Source of the DNA: Bathynomus jamesi
Taxonomy: Eukaryota; Arthropoda; Malacostraca; Isopoda; Cirolanidae
Length of the DNA: 64,000 bases
Direction of reading: 5' to 3'
NCBI GenBank assembly: GCA_023014485.1
Contig: JAJOZX010012036.1
Span: 30,001 to 94,000 of the forward strand
Below are positions 18,212 to 28,367 of this stretch, one piece after another. Numbering within the stretch: the stretch's first letter is position 1; each line of letters starts with the position of its first letter. The notes beneath the pieces are model-generated. The model searched no databases and was not told the DNA's origin. It saw only the letters and a program-made list of their open reading frames with translations. Made by a program: the position numbers and the translations under genes.

Positions 18212-20554
18212 CCATCAGCCACGTCACCTCCGCCAAATGCTCGATCTCCAGCTCGCGATAAGTCGAGAGGTCGAGCTTGTCCCACCTGAAAGGGGAGTTA
18301 TGAAAATATTGCATGAAAACGACTGAAGTTTCCCTTTTCGACTGCTATTAACATCATTAGTAGAAGGACGCTATCTCAATTGCTCTGAAGGCAAAAAATC
18401 ATTGGAGAAAACAAATGCGCCTTAGACTTGAAATTCACCTTCTCCTCAGATACTGGAACAAAGGTTCAGTTGGTGTTGTGGTTCTTCCAAACGCGGTGAT
18501 GACCACTGCCCCCACGATGAGCTCCATAACGTGATGGCGACAGCCCAGCTGGAAGAGCGGTTTACCAAGCATGTTCTCCAGCCGGACCACCGCACCCTGC
18601 ACCCTCCCCGTATTGGAGGAAGTTGTGTCGAAGCACAGTCCAATCACGTTGTTCTCGCATCCCCAGTCTTTGAGAGCATGAAAGGTCGCCTGGGCCTGGG
18701 ACAGACCGGTGCCGTCAGCAACAGTCGGAACGGCCAGCAACTTTCCTTCTGTGCATTGGGGAGCTCCGGAGATGAGAATCGCCTGGCGGTGCTCCAATGA
18801 TCCAAGAAAGTCCTGAAACGTATGTCATACATGCCAATCCATTATCGTCCACTGGAATATGTCAATCCACTGTCGTCACTGGAACATGTTAATTCACTGT
18901 CATCCACGGTGAGGGCAAAACTGACCTTGATTACTTTACCGTCCCAGTGGACGACAGCATGCCTCGGAGATACGAAGGATTTCTGCACAGCTGTCGACAC
19001 TTCACAACGATGTACCACTCTTCCACGGCGAGACGTGTCCTTCGAGATACTGAATTTGTCCAGATCTGCGGGCGGATCTGCCGAACGTAGGACTGCCGCC
19101 ACGACACTTGCCACCTATGTGCGAAATTGAAAGGAAATTGACAAGGATGCGTATGGTTTTTATGTGACAAAATAATCACTGAATTTTCCGTCGTTACGTC
19201 TATTATATCTTTGTCAAGGAAAGATCATTACTGATATATACACACCTGATTATTGGACATCCGGAAGCGATCAGCCACTTCAATAACAGCCGGTGCATTG
19301 AGGATGCGGTGAGGAAGGCTGATTGATACAGTTGATTCTCTCGGCTGTCGGTATGGTGGTTCTAGCTGTGATTCGGAGTTGCTCGATGATCTGCTTTCTA
19401 TAGATTCATCGTCGCTCTCAGCTTCGGTTCCTAATTTCGTTTTTGAGGTGCCTGGCTCATCACGAGATTGTTGTCTTGAGAGTTGCCGTTTTCTCTTGAC
19501 AACGAACACTAGCATTCCCACTCATTGTTGCCTGGCGGAGGCCCCGTTGATCCTCATAAAATTTAATATCTTCTTGTTTGTTGTTGTCTGAGAGCAGTTG
19601 ACTTTTCTGTATCTCTTCAATAGCATCGGGAGCTCCGATGTCCCAGAGCTTGTTCAGATTTTCTGAAAACTTCTCCCTGCCTTTTCCCGCGTCACTGTCT
19701 CTCATCTTGCTCTTCTGCAGCGAGCGCCACTCTTCCCACAGTAACTCCAGTTTTCTTTCGCAGTTACGCCTCGTGATCGTCTTTATACGTGCCATGTTCC
19801 AAAATGCCAGAACATTGGCCACCGTGTCTTTTACGGCGCCCTTCCTGTCAGTAGTTTCCTGCTTGGCATAGAAGTACTGGAGAACTTGATGGGTGGTTGG
19901 TAATTTGGCACCACCGATCGAGGAAGATGGCTGACCAATTAAGAAGACGTCCGTGGCTGACCTTAGAGAAGGTGGTGCTGTTGTTGCTGCTTTCTCTTTT
20001 CCAGAATAAGTAACTTTCAGAGTCTTCCCACTCCTGGTTGTTAACAGTTTATCCATTGTACTAAAGTCTAGACTTATCAAACAAGAATCAATTGACACAG
20101 CTGATCTGTAAAAAGCAAAATGTGATTAGTAAAAATATTGGTCATAGACATAGCGTGTGTGTGTAATTGGGATTTTAGGATGCGCCAGCTATTGATGCTA
20201 TGATTACGTCCATAACGGGGGACAAATACGATATTTTAAATTTTAATGTTATTTCTAGGTGAGTGTAACTTCTAAACCACTTGTCTGATCAACTTGGAAA
20301 GTATCTGAGAGGATTTCTTTCACTGAGAGGATTCAGAAAATATGGTCATTTGATGATTTACCTTTATTCAGTAAAAAATTGTCAATTTGGCCAAATTTCC
20401 AAAATTGAAATTTTCAAGGTCGATGCGCGACCCCTAAATATTGTCGATTTTGGTAAAAATGGTGTCAGTGTACTTCCACTGAACCAAATCATGGGAAAAA
20501 CTTTGACCAGCTATAATTTAAAAAAAAGTGAAAAGTGATCCACCCTACTGTGCA

Positions 20555-20650
20555 TATAAAAGGAAATATTTTTCAGTTGGAAGTAACAGTAGCTATTTTC
20601 GCGCCAGTGAATAAACATTCCCCTGCCAGTGAATAAGCATTCCCTCCGCC
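20555..20650 (+). promoter_or_regulatory. Candidate TATA promoter split by a transposon
   Basis: TATAAAAGG (20555-20563) starts at the last base of the 3' target duplication of the 4.6-kb element. Its matching upstream flank ends GGGGCGGAGC (15881-15890), a GC-box-like motif that would have lain about 20 bp upstream before insertion. TCAGTT (20573-20578) is initiator-like but only about 20 bp from the TATA. The start codon at 20651 has a strong context (CCGCCATGG). The promoter is inferred from motifs only. Confidence 0.45.
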
Positions 20651-20823
20651 ATGGATCACGAACTTTACACTTTTCCGGATTTGTATCAAGGTGACACTGC
20701 AGCATTGACTGCAATTAATCTTTATAACGCGATTGACCGTGGTGGATTATTTCCAACGCAAACCGTTGATGATATTTGCAATGACGCTCCTTACAATCCG
20801 ACGCAAGGGACTACCATAGAAAT
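20651..20823 (+). CDS. Exon 1 of small unrecognised spliced gene
   Basis: An ATG in near-ideal context opens 57 codons plus two bases (starting MDHELYTFPDLYQ), ending at a consensus splice donor AT|GTAAGT (20824). If unspliced, the frame meets TAA at once, so splicing would be needed to extend it. The composition is that of an ordinary soluble acidic protein. I do not recognise it. The TATA motif 96 bp upstream and the donor make a real gene plausible. It could be a host gene invaded by the Polinton or an end gene of the Polinton. Confidence 0.45.
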
Positions 20824-21136
20824 GTAAGTGTCTATAATTTTATTTTTATTTTTTATTCACAAACTGTCAGAAAGATGATTTCATATATATAGAAGGATGT
20901 ATATCTCGTCAAATACTTCATTTAGATACTCACCATTATGCTAAAATCGAAATTTTTTATGGCAATCTTTTGCATGTTTTTTTTTATAAATGTTATTCGG
21001 AATTACCTTTTAAATGAGCTTCTCTGAGCGAACCAAAGATATCTTCACATAATGGCGTCTGTCTTACAATATGTATACTCTGTATATGTATTTATTAAAA
21101 AAGATTCAATATGAACATTATTCTTTCTCCTTTAAG

Positions 21137-21242
21137 GTCCGATGAGGATTTGACACGTTATACAATCTTTTGAAGAATCTCGTGTCATGAATATGGAGGA
21201 TATACTGAACAGTCATCATAATGAATGTCACATCGAAATGAT
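21137..21242 (+). CDS. Candidate exon 2 of the same gene
   Basis: A pyrimidine-rich tract and AG (21135-21136) precede it, and a second consensus donor GTAAGT follows at 21243. Joined in phase to exon 1 it reads about 11 codons (SDEDLTRYTIF), then TGA at 21171. One base fewer in the T4 run there would keep the frame open to the donor (through VMNMEDILNS and ECHIEMM), again ending in phase 2. Both exons end with nearly the same bases before GTAAGTG. No third exon was found. Confidence 0.35.
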
Positions 21243-21480
21243 GTAAGTGTTTTTCGATCTTTTTTGGGGGGAAGACAATATATTTTCATCAATTTATTAA
21301 ATGAAAGAAATGAGTACAATAACCATCTTAAACTACAGAATATACAAACTAACGTTACAAATATACACACGAACAAAAACATTATACTATACAACGAGTA
21401 CGCACAATTGTAAAACGGATTTTTATCTGTCTGCATACCATTTCATCGTTTCGTCGAGTGTAACACGGGTCAAATAAATT
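21243..21480. other. AT-rich spacer, possible intron or Polinton left edge
   Basis: No gene. A Polinton terminal inverted repeat was sought here and beyond 34.87 kb and not recognised. Confidence 0.4.
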
Positions 21481-21870
21481 TTAAAAATTTATAAATTCTT
21501 TATCACGTGACATATGCATGAGAAATGAAATGCAGTACATTCCACAAGTATTACTAAAATATCCTTGTATACGAAACGGGTTCCATACAACTTCGGGAAT
21601 ATGCAACTGAGCGAGAAATTTTACAATAACAGGGTCACTCCAGGGTTGAGTACAGAGTGAATCAAAAGAGTACAGGCGGTGTCTATTTTTAAAATAGACT
21701 GCAATCCAATGAATCCCTTCATTACCGATGACATCTGTGTTCACAATAAGACTACCGCATTCTCGCGTACTTGGCAAACTCAATGTTTCATTCTTCGCAA
21801 ACACGCCGATAAATTTGGAACGTGTGACTCGTTCACTATTCATTACTCTCTGAAGTGTATTAGCATCCAT
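21481..21870 (-). CDS. Polinton adenain-like cysteine protease (PRO)
   Basis: A 129-residue open frame. The adenovirus-protease fold residues are visible: His54 in GIHWIAVYF, Asp70 in SFDSL, Gln102 in RIQGYF and the nucleophile Cys109 in NTCGMYC. The family matures capsid and core proteins during virion assembly. Length and motif order fit Polinton PRO. It starts almost exactly where the major capsid frame ends, so the two were probably transcribed together. This is one of the few Polinton genes here with no break. Confidence 0.88.
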   Translation of the reverse strand: MDANTLQRVMNSERVTRSKFIGVFAKNETLSLPSTRECGSLIVNTDVIGNEGIHWIAVYFKNRHRLYSFDSLCTQPWSDPVIVKFLAQLHIPEVVWNPFRIQGYFSNTCGMYCISFLMHMSRDKEFINF

Positions 21871-21871
21871 T

Positions 21872-23085
21872 TTAAAAGTCAGTGATAACGCTCCTAAATC
21901 TATCTACTTCTATTAGGGCTTGCGACTCGAGATATACTAGTACACTAATAGGCGCGTCTATAGGCTTGGTGAATTCCAACCTCACTGAGATGTTTCCGCT
22001 CTGTTGTGGGCTTAAATGCGTATTTACGCTAGCAGATAAGTCAGGTGTAATGTCAAACGGATAAAGGTTAAATTGATCAATGAATTCTTTCTGCGTTACC
22101 CCATTACCAAGCTCATCACAATCACCTGCAATATGGTTCAGATTACTATAGGCTCTCGCGCAAAGAGGTAACACAGCATCTGATGAATAGTCCGTATCCA
22201 ATGTTCCACCCAAAGCAATGCCAGTAACGTATAGTTATATTTTTAAGTCCGAAATTCTCGAATTTAAAGGCACTCTTTTTATATTTTCCATTCACCGAAG
22301 CATGGTCCTGCATTCCGATTAATATCCTTTTAGGAAGATTTCATAGGGCGATGTTTTCCATCTGCTTCGACGCCAACCCTGCAGGTACCGTATATAGTTT
22401 GATTTGTACTCTGTTAAATTTTTCTCAATTTCTAGTTGTTTTGGTGAACTTAATTTCACTCGCCGTACGCGGAGGTATGTGTCCATAATGTGAACCACAA
22501 CGGGCTTTGCTCCCTCTTCTTGATCAGCATCCAGATTTAAGCAGATCTCAGGACTCGTGCGGGTGAGCTTTATTTTCATATCCACCCCGTTGACAAGCAA
22601 CTTCTGAAAAGTGAAATCTGTGTGCAGACGTCCAAAACACTCGTATATCTTCTTTTTAGAATTTTTAAATTTGTCCTTTATACTACTTTCGTCTTTAGTT
22701 CGATAATATCCCTCGGCACTTAAAAAGGTAGCCTTCGCTTCTTTGGAAAAGTTCAGCACATTTTCCAGATAGGCTCGTAGATGATAGTATCCCGTGCCTG
22801 ACGATATGTTGGCCTGATTTAAATATACGTCACACTGGTTGAATATGGAGTGCAGAAAGTTTGTTTCAGGGTATACAGCATATTTGTCATTGCAGTCCGT
22901 TCCATCAGAATGGGCTATACGTAGCTTAGCGTACATGTGCACACAGCTTGGATCAAAAAAGTAAGGGCCTGAGCTGGGTATCACGAATTCTATAGGAGCA
23001 CTCGGGGAACTAATTGTTTAAAGGGTTAATTGTAATAAAGTCAGTGCTCAATAGAAACTTGAGTTGGAGGCATCTCAAAAAGGGA
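21872..23085 (-). pseudogene. Polinton major capsid protein (double jelly roll), broken
   Basis: Read from about 23085 downward. The N-terminal leader (near 23070, MPPTQVSIEH) is followed by frame changes and stops between 22985 and 23050. The main piece is 22319-22984 (starting IPSSGPYFFDP, with YAKLRI and FLHSIFNQCDVYLN). An ILIGMQDHA segment near 22300 leads, after another shift around 22215, into the C-terminal piece 21872-22213 (NISVRLEFTKPIDAP, VLVYLESQ). The order and motifs fit the Polinton capsid shared with adenoviruses and virophages. At least three breaks, so not expressible as written. Confidence 0.85.
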
Positions 23086-23213
23086 CAGCTCCGATTTACA
23101 GCATTGTGAACTACATGGGTGGATGAAGCGTGCCATGAGTTAGAAATAGTGCCTCCTCTCTCGACAAGTAGTAAACAAACTATGATTCATGAGATCAATG
23201 TCCTTAGCTTATA

Positions 23214-23597
23214 TCAGTCAAAAAAGTGGTCAACCATAGGTTTCATTCGCTTACAGCACTTCTTTTTTGATATCCTTTTACGTTTAATACCACGTGACCC
23301 CTTCTTCCGGACAGCCCTCTTCTTCTTCCCGCCACCACGCATTTTTCTCTTTGCATCTTTGATGATTTCGTCCCGTGTACCCTTTAAATGTTTTTTTAGA
23401 GCTTCTTTAAGTTTAGCCCCAGCCAATATGTCTTCTGCAGTGTTAAGACCTGATTGTAGCGCTTTCCTTCCGAGGTATCTGGCACCCCTCTTCAGCAAAG
23501 GAACAGCCGTACGTAGTATGGATGAAAAAATGGACCCAAGTCCACTACCGCGCTGGTATCTCACCCCTCGATAGACGGTGAAAGGCTTTCTATCCAT
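23214..23597 (-). CDS. Polinton basic core/minor virion protein
   Basis: A 127-residue open frame. The N-terminal half has YQRGSGLGSIFSSILRTAVPLLKRG, split here as YQRGSGLGSIF and LRTAVPLLKRG, a signature of Polinton proteins compared with adenovirus pVI/pX. The C-terminal third is very rich in Lys and Arg (KRKMRGGGKKKRAVRKKG) and should bind DNA. GSGLG resembles an adenain cleavage context, so PRO may process it. It ends where the minor capsid gene frame begins (shared coordinate 23597). Confidence 0.7.
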   Translation of the reverse strand: MDRKPFTVYRGVRYQRGSGLGSIFSSILRTAVPLLKRGARYLGRKALQSGLNTAEDILAGAKLKEALKKHLKGTRDEIIKDAKRKMRGGGKKKRAVRKKGSRGIKRKRISKKKCCKRMKPMVDHFFD

Positions 23598-24358
23598 TAT
23601 AACTCAGTGCGTCGAAAGTGTAGCTTCACTGTTAAGCTCCCGTTACCGAATGGGAAGTTTTCACCCTCAATCGTTCTTATATATATTGAGATATTGGTTA
23701 TTAAATTAGTTGCGACATTCACATAATGGGGTCTGTCATATGTAATACTCAAACTCCTTCCTCTATGGTTGGGGATGTGGGCAATGCGCAGCAGGCGTGC
23801 CTGGGTATCCCCAACAAACTGGTGCTCCACTATATTACTGTAAATATAGCACATGTCTGGGGACTGAGAGCTTTCAGCCAATTTCTCCATCTTCAATTGA
23901 TACATTAATCTGGACAAGTCATGCTGTACCTCGTGAAATGTCTCTCTTTGGATGGCTGCGCTATATCGTCCATTGGTTATAATTTTTAACACTCTTCGGT
24001 CTTTAATACGTCTGTTAGTCTTTGATTTTAGGATTAGTGTATGTGCAAGGTTTCGTTTGTTTACGATTTCGTATACTAAATCATTCGTAAGGTTTAAGTT
24101 TCTTAAACTTACGTTTAAGTCTCTCACAACATCCTCGACCGAACCATAATGACCCGATCCTAGTCTTACTTCTGTACTGTAATACCGTGCAACCTTAGTC
24201 CGAGCGATACGTATAGTTTCATCCATAGCTACCCCAGCTTTTTCACACTCGTCAATGTCTCTAAGAATCGTAAAAACGGATTCTTTATATTCAATATTTA
24301 AAAAGAGGGTGTCCAGCTGAATTTCGCATATCCCCACCTCATACGAATCACGACCCAA
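23597..24358 (-). CDS. Polinton minor capsid (penton-type) protein, full copy
   Basis: A 253-residue open frame from MGRDSYEVGICEIQ to FPFGNGSLTVKLHFRRTEL. The closing PFxxGxLTVxLHFR pattern is typical of Polinton minor capsid proteins, which have a jelly-roll domain and occupy capsid vertices. Residues 1-228 are repeated exactly at 24803-25492, a result of the local duplication; only this copy has the C-terminus. Open, with no break. Confidence 0.8.
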   Translation of the reverse strand: MGRDSYEVGICEIQLDTLFLNIEYKESVFTILRDIDECEKAGVAMDETIRIARTKVARYYSTEVRLGSGHYGSVEDVVRDLNVSLRNLNLTNDLVYEIVNKRNLAHTLILKSKTNRRIKDRRVLKIITNGRYSAAIQRETFHEVQHDLSRLMYQLKMEKLAESSQSPDMCYIYSNIVEHQFVGDTQARLLRIAHIPNHRGRSLSITYDRPHYVNVATNLITNISIYIRTIEGENFPFGNGSLTVKLHFRRTEL

Positions 24359-24472
24359 TTCAATGGGCCCGTGGAGTTCTGTTACAAAGTTGGCTAGTGT
24401 GTTGTTAGGGTGTACAGACAGGGACGAGGACGGGGTGTGTGACGTAGAAAAGGTTAGGAGCCATGTTGCATA

Positions 24473-24802
24473 CTATTTAAGCTTCATTATTGCATCAGCT
24501 TTTATATAGGTGTTGAAGCTTTCTGGGTACCCTAGCCATTTCACCAGGTACATTTTTCTCTTTCCTGAACCTTTGCTACCTAAAATTTTCTCAATTTTAA
24601 ACATTTTTTCCTAAATTAAATGCAACTTTCTGCAATTCCTCGCGGTAAAAGCCTCCTGAGATATCTACCCCATTCAAATCTTCAATGTAATACATCATTA
24701 TCTCACCTTTAGGTCTCATAGCCCTAGCTTTAAAAATCTCACGTGTCCATCCTTGCTCAAATCCCTTTGCGAATTTATTCCCCGAACGCGACAGCCTTAC
24801 AT
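24473..24802 (-). pseudogene. Integrase C-terminal fragment, duplicate
   Basis: Duplicate of 25607-25936. It contains the end of the integrase core region and the 43-residue chromodomain frame (24473-24604: MFKIEKILG, YLVKWLGYPESFN). It has no catalytic domain and lies between the two minor capsid copies. Confidence 0.8.
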
Positions 24803-25492
24803 AATCGTTCTTATATATATTGAGATATTGGTTATTAAATTAGTTGCGACATTCACATAATGGGGTCTGTCATATGTAATACTCAAACTCCTTCCTCTAT
24901 GGTTGGGGATGTGGGCAATGCGCAGCAGGCGTGCCTGGGTATCCCCAACAAACTGGTGCTCCACTATATTACTGTAAATATAGCACATGTCTGGGGACTG
25001 AGAGCTTTCAGCCAATTTCTCCATCTTCAATTGATACATTAATCTGGACAAGTCATGCTGTACCTCGTGAAATGTCTCTCTTTGGATGGCTGCGCTATAT
25101 CGTCCATTGGTTATAATTTTTAACACTCTTCGGTCTTTAATACGTCTGTTAGTCTTTGATTTTAGGATTAGTGTATGTGCAAGGTTTCGTTTGTTTACGA
25201 TTTCGTATACTAAATCATTCGTAAGGTTTAAGTTTCTTAAACTTACGTTTAAGTCTCTCACAACATCCTCGACCGAACCATAATGACCCGATCCTAGTCT
25301 TACTTCTGTACTGTAATACCGTGCAACCTTAGTCCGAGCGATACGTATAGTTTCATCCATAGCTACCCCAGCTTTTTCACACTCGTCAATGTCTCTAAGA
25401 ATCGTAAAAACGGATTCTTTATATTCAATATTTAAAAAGAGGGTGTCCAGCTGAATTTCGCATATCCCCACCTCATACGAATCACGACCCAA
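24803..25492 (-). pseudogene. Polinton minor capsid protein, truncated duplicate
   Basis: Same 228-residue start as the gene at 23597-24358, but it runs off the duplication junction and loses the last 25 residues, including the conserved LHFRR end. Probably non-functional. Confidence 0.85.
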
Positions 25493-25606
25493 TTCAATGG
25501 GCCCGTGGAGTTCTGTTACAAAGTTGGCTAGTGTGTTGTTAGGGTGTACAGACAGGGACGAGGACGGGGTGTGTGACGTAGAAAAGGTTAGGAGCCATGT
25601 TGCATA

Positions 25607-26650
25607 CTATTTAAGCTTCATTATTGCATCAGCTTTTATATAGGTGTTGAAGCTTTCTGGGTACCCTAGCCATTTCACCAGGTACATTTTTCTCTTTCCT
25701 GAACCTTTGCTACCTAAAATTTTCTCAATTTTAAACATTTTTTCCTAAATTAAATGCAACTTTCTGCAATTCCTCGCGGTAAAAGCCTCCTGAGATATCT
25801 ACCCCATTCAAATCTTCAATGTAATACATCATTATCTCACCTTTAGGTCTCATAGCCCTAGCTTTAAAAATCTCACGTGTCCATCCTTGCTCAAATCCCT
25901 TTGCGAATTTATTCCCCGAACGCGACAGCCTTACATAATCATTGATTTTGAAGCGCGCAGAGTGTGGTGGTGGTGTTGGTGATCCATCTCTTCTCGGGAG
26001 CGTACCTCTTTCTAAAACTTCGTTAGTTGTTGTCCCAATCGTGCGATGGTGTGAGCGGTTGTAGGATGATGCCAATGATTCCAGAATGTCTAGAAATCTG
26101 TGTGTGTTTTTATGTGTAAAATAGCGGTGCATGCGTTCCTTTATGGTACGTTGAACTCTTTCAGCTAAAGAAGCCTTATGTATAGAATTGGTTGTGTAAT
26201 AGCTGATATTAAACTCTGTCAACATGTTCTGAAAAGTACGGCCTATAAATTCCTTCCCCATATCCGTACAAAAATAGCCAGGAACCCTGTTTTCTTTTAA
26301 CATTAGCGTTTTGGTGGCTTCATCAACTGTTTCAGGTGATTTATTTTTCAGAGGAACTAGCCACAGATATCTAGAGAATACGTCTATTATGAATAGAATG
26401 TAGCGGTAACCATCGTTATACACAGAATATCTTTGCATGTCTGTTAAATCTGCTTGCCAAATAGAATCAATCGAGGAAGCCGTTGTCTTGGCTGTTTTAA
26501 ACCTTTTTCTCACAGGCTTATGAAGCGTATAAGCGTCCTGCTCCCGCAAAAATCTTTCAACATCCTTTCTTCCTACTCCGTAAACACTTCTGTACAATCT
26601 ACGCCGCCGTAGGAGGCTGGGTTAGAAATGCCATAATAGCGTTTACTTAA
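25607..26650 (-). pseudogene. Polinton integrase (rve type, with chromodomain), frameshifted
   Basis: The core frame is 25731-26597. The D,D,E triad is visible at Asp50 (WQADLTDM), Asp112 (CTDMGKEF) and Glu146 (KASLAERVQRT). The N-terminal zinc-binding part is only partly seen; YYGISNPASYGG at about 26605-26650 is in another frame. At the C-terminus an A6 run (25738-25745) shifts the frame into a chromodomain-like segment (25607-25738; MYLVKWLGYP) that in related integrases targets chromatin. The enzyme inserts the element with short target duplications. Two indels as written. Confidence 0.88.
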
Positions 26651-27399
26651 TATGTTAGCCACTTGCGTATTTTAGAGGCACGTGGGTAGGGTTGACCGTT
26701 GTTTAACCTCTTCTTTCTCCTCTTCAAAGGTGTTACCGCCGGGGGTGACGGCGTCTTCAATTGTGCCACATGCGTTGCATGTTCCAAGTCTTTTAACCTG
26801 TTCAGATTTCCTATCAACGTTTTATGGACATTTATTTGTTGTAGTCTTGCTTTAATATGCTTCCATCCTGATGGTGATGGCCTATCCCACTTTCTCACCA
26901 GATCATGGACAATGTCTACGATATTCGACCCCTGTACCTTTGATCCTTCCACAATGATCTCGCCTGTATCGGTCCATTGTATGGCTGGGTCCTCATTCAA
27001 TAGATTATAAAGACTTAAACCTTTACTACTCAATGTATGTGGGAGGGTGCTTTTTAATACATGCTCGATATGTTGTGTGGCTGATCCCTTAATTTTTGGT
27101 TGGTCAGCTGTATCGTCAGGTACAGATCCTATGTCGCCATGTTCATCGTCCCCCGTGCTGTGCCTAATAACCACAGGAATCTATGTCGGGTTCTTATAAT
27201 TTTCGTACTCGTGAAGAAATTTCTGCAGAGCTTCTTGGTATAATATTCTTTTCTCATCAGGTGTTTTTTCACTGTTTAATAGGGCTAGCAATTCGCTTTC
27301 CATTCTTTTAAGTCTGCTTTTACGGGGATCTAGATCCGTGTCTGGATTACTTTGCAGTGAAGCGTACACCTCGTGTGGAATCACTACCACTTTCTTCAT
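26647..27399 (-). pseudogene. Polinton protein of unknown function (about 233 aa), one break
   Basis: Two adjacent frames, 27181-27399 (MKKVVVIPHEVYASL, then a Lys/Glu-rich helix) and 26647-27174 (IEHVLKSTL, GLSLYNLLNED, RKWDRPSPSGW, ending YPRASKIRKWLTY), probably form one protein separated by a stop/frameshift at 27174-27181. The tail has basic stretches (LKRRKKRLNNGQ). I recognise the layout as recurrent in animal Polintons but know no function. It sits between integrase and the small hydrophobic protein. Confidence 0.6.
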
Positions 27400-27722
27400 T
27401 ATATTAATCTAGTCAGTAAAGGACCCAAAACTGAAAATAAGATGGGGAGAAATGACCCTCCTGTTTGTACAATAATTCGTTTTTTCTTCGCTACAGTTTG
27501 ACTTTTACGAGCGAGTGCACGTATTATGTTCTTGTAACGGCGTAGGGGAGCCTTCTGAGGGGGTTTCATTGATACATTGCAATTTATAACGTTAAGACAG
27601 ATTTCACAGATGCATTTTAAAAAGTCGGCGTCGATATTTTTAATAAACATCTGTTGCATTGCCCGGGGCAATCGATGATAGATTTTTATTAATTCACGGG
27701 ATTTCTTTAGTCTCTTTGTCAT
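27399..27722 (-). CDS. Small Polinton protein with basic body and hydrophobic C-terminus
   Basis: A 107-residue open frame: a helical start (MTKRLKKSRELIKIYHRLP), Cys residues mid-protein (CICEICLNVINC), a basic Arg/Lys-rich centre, then a hydrophobic end (GGSFLPILFSVLGPLLTRL). The C-terminus could associate with a membrane or pack in a capsid. Its stop overlaps the start of the next gene. Function unknown. Confidence 0.6.
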   Translation of the reverse strand: MTKRLKKSRELIKIYHRLPRAMQQMFIKNIDADFLKCICEICLNVINCNVSMKPPQKAPLRRYKNIIRALARKSQTVAKKKRIIVQTGGSFLPILFSVLGPLLTRLI

Positions 27723-28367
27723 TCTGGAATATACACCGTTTCAGGCTCGTTTGGAAATATATTCGTTCTTAGAAGCACCCTAAACGTGTTTCGCGGATGA
27801 AGGAGGTCGCAAAGCAAATATCCGTAACGCGTGCTTGTAACTTCTTTATAAACTTCCAAAAACTCCTTACGCTGATTCAGGAACATTGGCTAATACCCCA
27901 ATTTGTGATACATCTCTACGTTGTGCGAATAAGACTAGATATTGTGTATTTAACGACACATCGCGCATGTATCTATTTTTGAAAAATAGATTCTGATTGA
28001 TGAAGAACACGCTTATGTTAAGATGGTGGGAGAATACTGTAAATGTCTCGGCAAACGTTTTATCCATCTCCAACATGAGATCGTCAATTACAATGACTGT
28101 ATGTTCATTTCCCTTAAACGAATTAACGTCATATACGCCTTTGTGGAACAAAATATCATCTTGGTACTCGTTGAACACTGATTGATACGTCGAATAGCAC
28201 CATATAACTTTATGCACAAATTTCGAGAACATCTCTCCCTTTTCTTTAATGATTTTAAGCATAAACACAGTTTTACCACATCCTGTAGGTCCAGATATAA
28301 TACATGTGGATGGGCTCGTGAATCTGAATTTTTCTACAGAGTCCATTTCTAACACGTCACACTCCAA
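27722..28367 (-). pseudogene. Polinton packaging ATPase (A32/FtsK-HerA type), one frameshift
   Basis: The frame 27867-28367 carries Walker A GPTGCGKT (about residues 26-33) and Walker B VIVIDDLM (91-98), then FINQNLFFK, matching poxvirus A32-like DNA-packaging ATPases. It ends at TAA 27867 after VPESA. The remaining C-terminus (MFLNQRKEFLEVYKEV to VYIPE, ending about 27722) is open in the next frame, so a one-base shift near 27870-27890 breaks the gene. It powers genome packaging in the related viruses. Confidence 0.88.

Larger units (their letters stand above)
16410..20098 (-). pseudogene. Transposase of the 4.6-kb element, multi-piece
   Basis: Read from 20098 downward. The N-terminal piece (to 19460) has VANVLAFWNMARIKTITRRN, LWEEWRSLQK, LWDIGAPDAIEE and FYEDQRGLRQATM, continued in another frame to 19228 with Ser-rich sequence. 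A second piece (19114-18842) has VVHWDGKVIKVS, a likely first catalytic Asp. A third (18832-18435) has VIGLCFDTTSSNTGR (second Asp) and LGCRHHVMELIVG, a C-x-x-H-like motif of the C/D(2)H transposases. The C-terminal part resumes after the nested insertion at 17528 and ends 16410. Gaps may be introns, and frame changes indicate decay. Similar proteins are, from memory, widespread in arthropods and cnidarians. Confidence 0.7.
15906..20547 (-). mobile_element. Complete 4.6-kb DNA transposon, superfamily unresolved (hAT/P-like C/D(2)H group)
   Basis: Ends TAGGGTGGATCACTTTTCAC (15906) and the complement ending GATCCACCCTA (20547) head inverted repeats of about 285 and 330 bp, reaching the block near 16188 and 20219 (ATTTGTCCCCGT/ACGGGGGACAAAT). 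An 8-bp duplication CTGTGCAT flanks it at 15898-15905 and 20548-20555. The duplication length and TAGGG ends fit hAT, but the transposase lacks a recognisable BED finger and hATC domain. A Mutator-like insertion (17441-18211) interrupts it. It is a relative of the element at 4.16 kb. Confidence 0.85.
23669..25936. repeat. 1,134-bp direct tandem duplication within the Polinton
   Basis: Unit 1 (23669-24802) and unit 2 (24803-25936) appear identical over their whole length. Each spans most of the minor capsid gene and the integrase C-terminus with its chromodomain. The junction shares the bases AATC with the outer ends, a microhomology of 4 bp. The lack of divergence, in an element otherwise full of indels, implies a very recent duplication or an assembly duplication. 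Confidence 0.92.

Noticed and set aside
15906..20547. Calling this element a standard hAT
   Set aside because: The TSD and ends fit, but no BED finger or hATC domain was found and the catalytic motifs differ from the hAT at 47.7 kb. Left unclassified.
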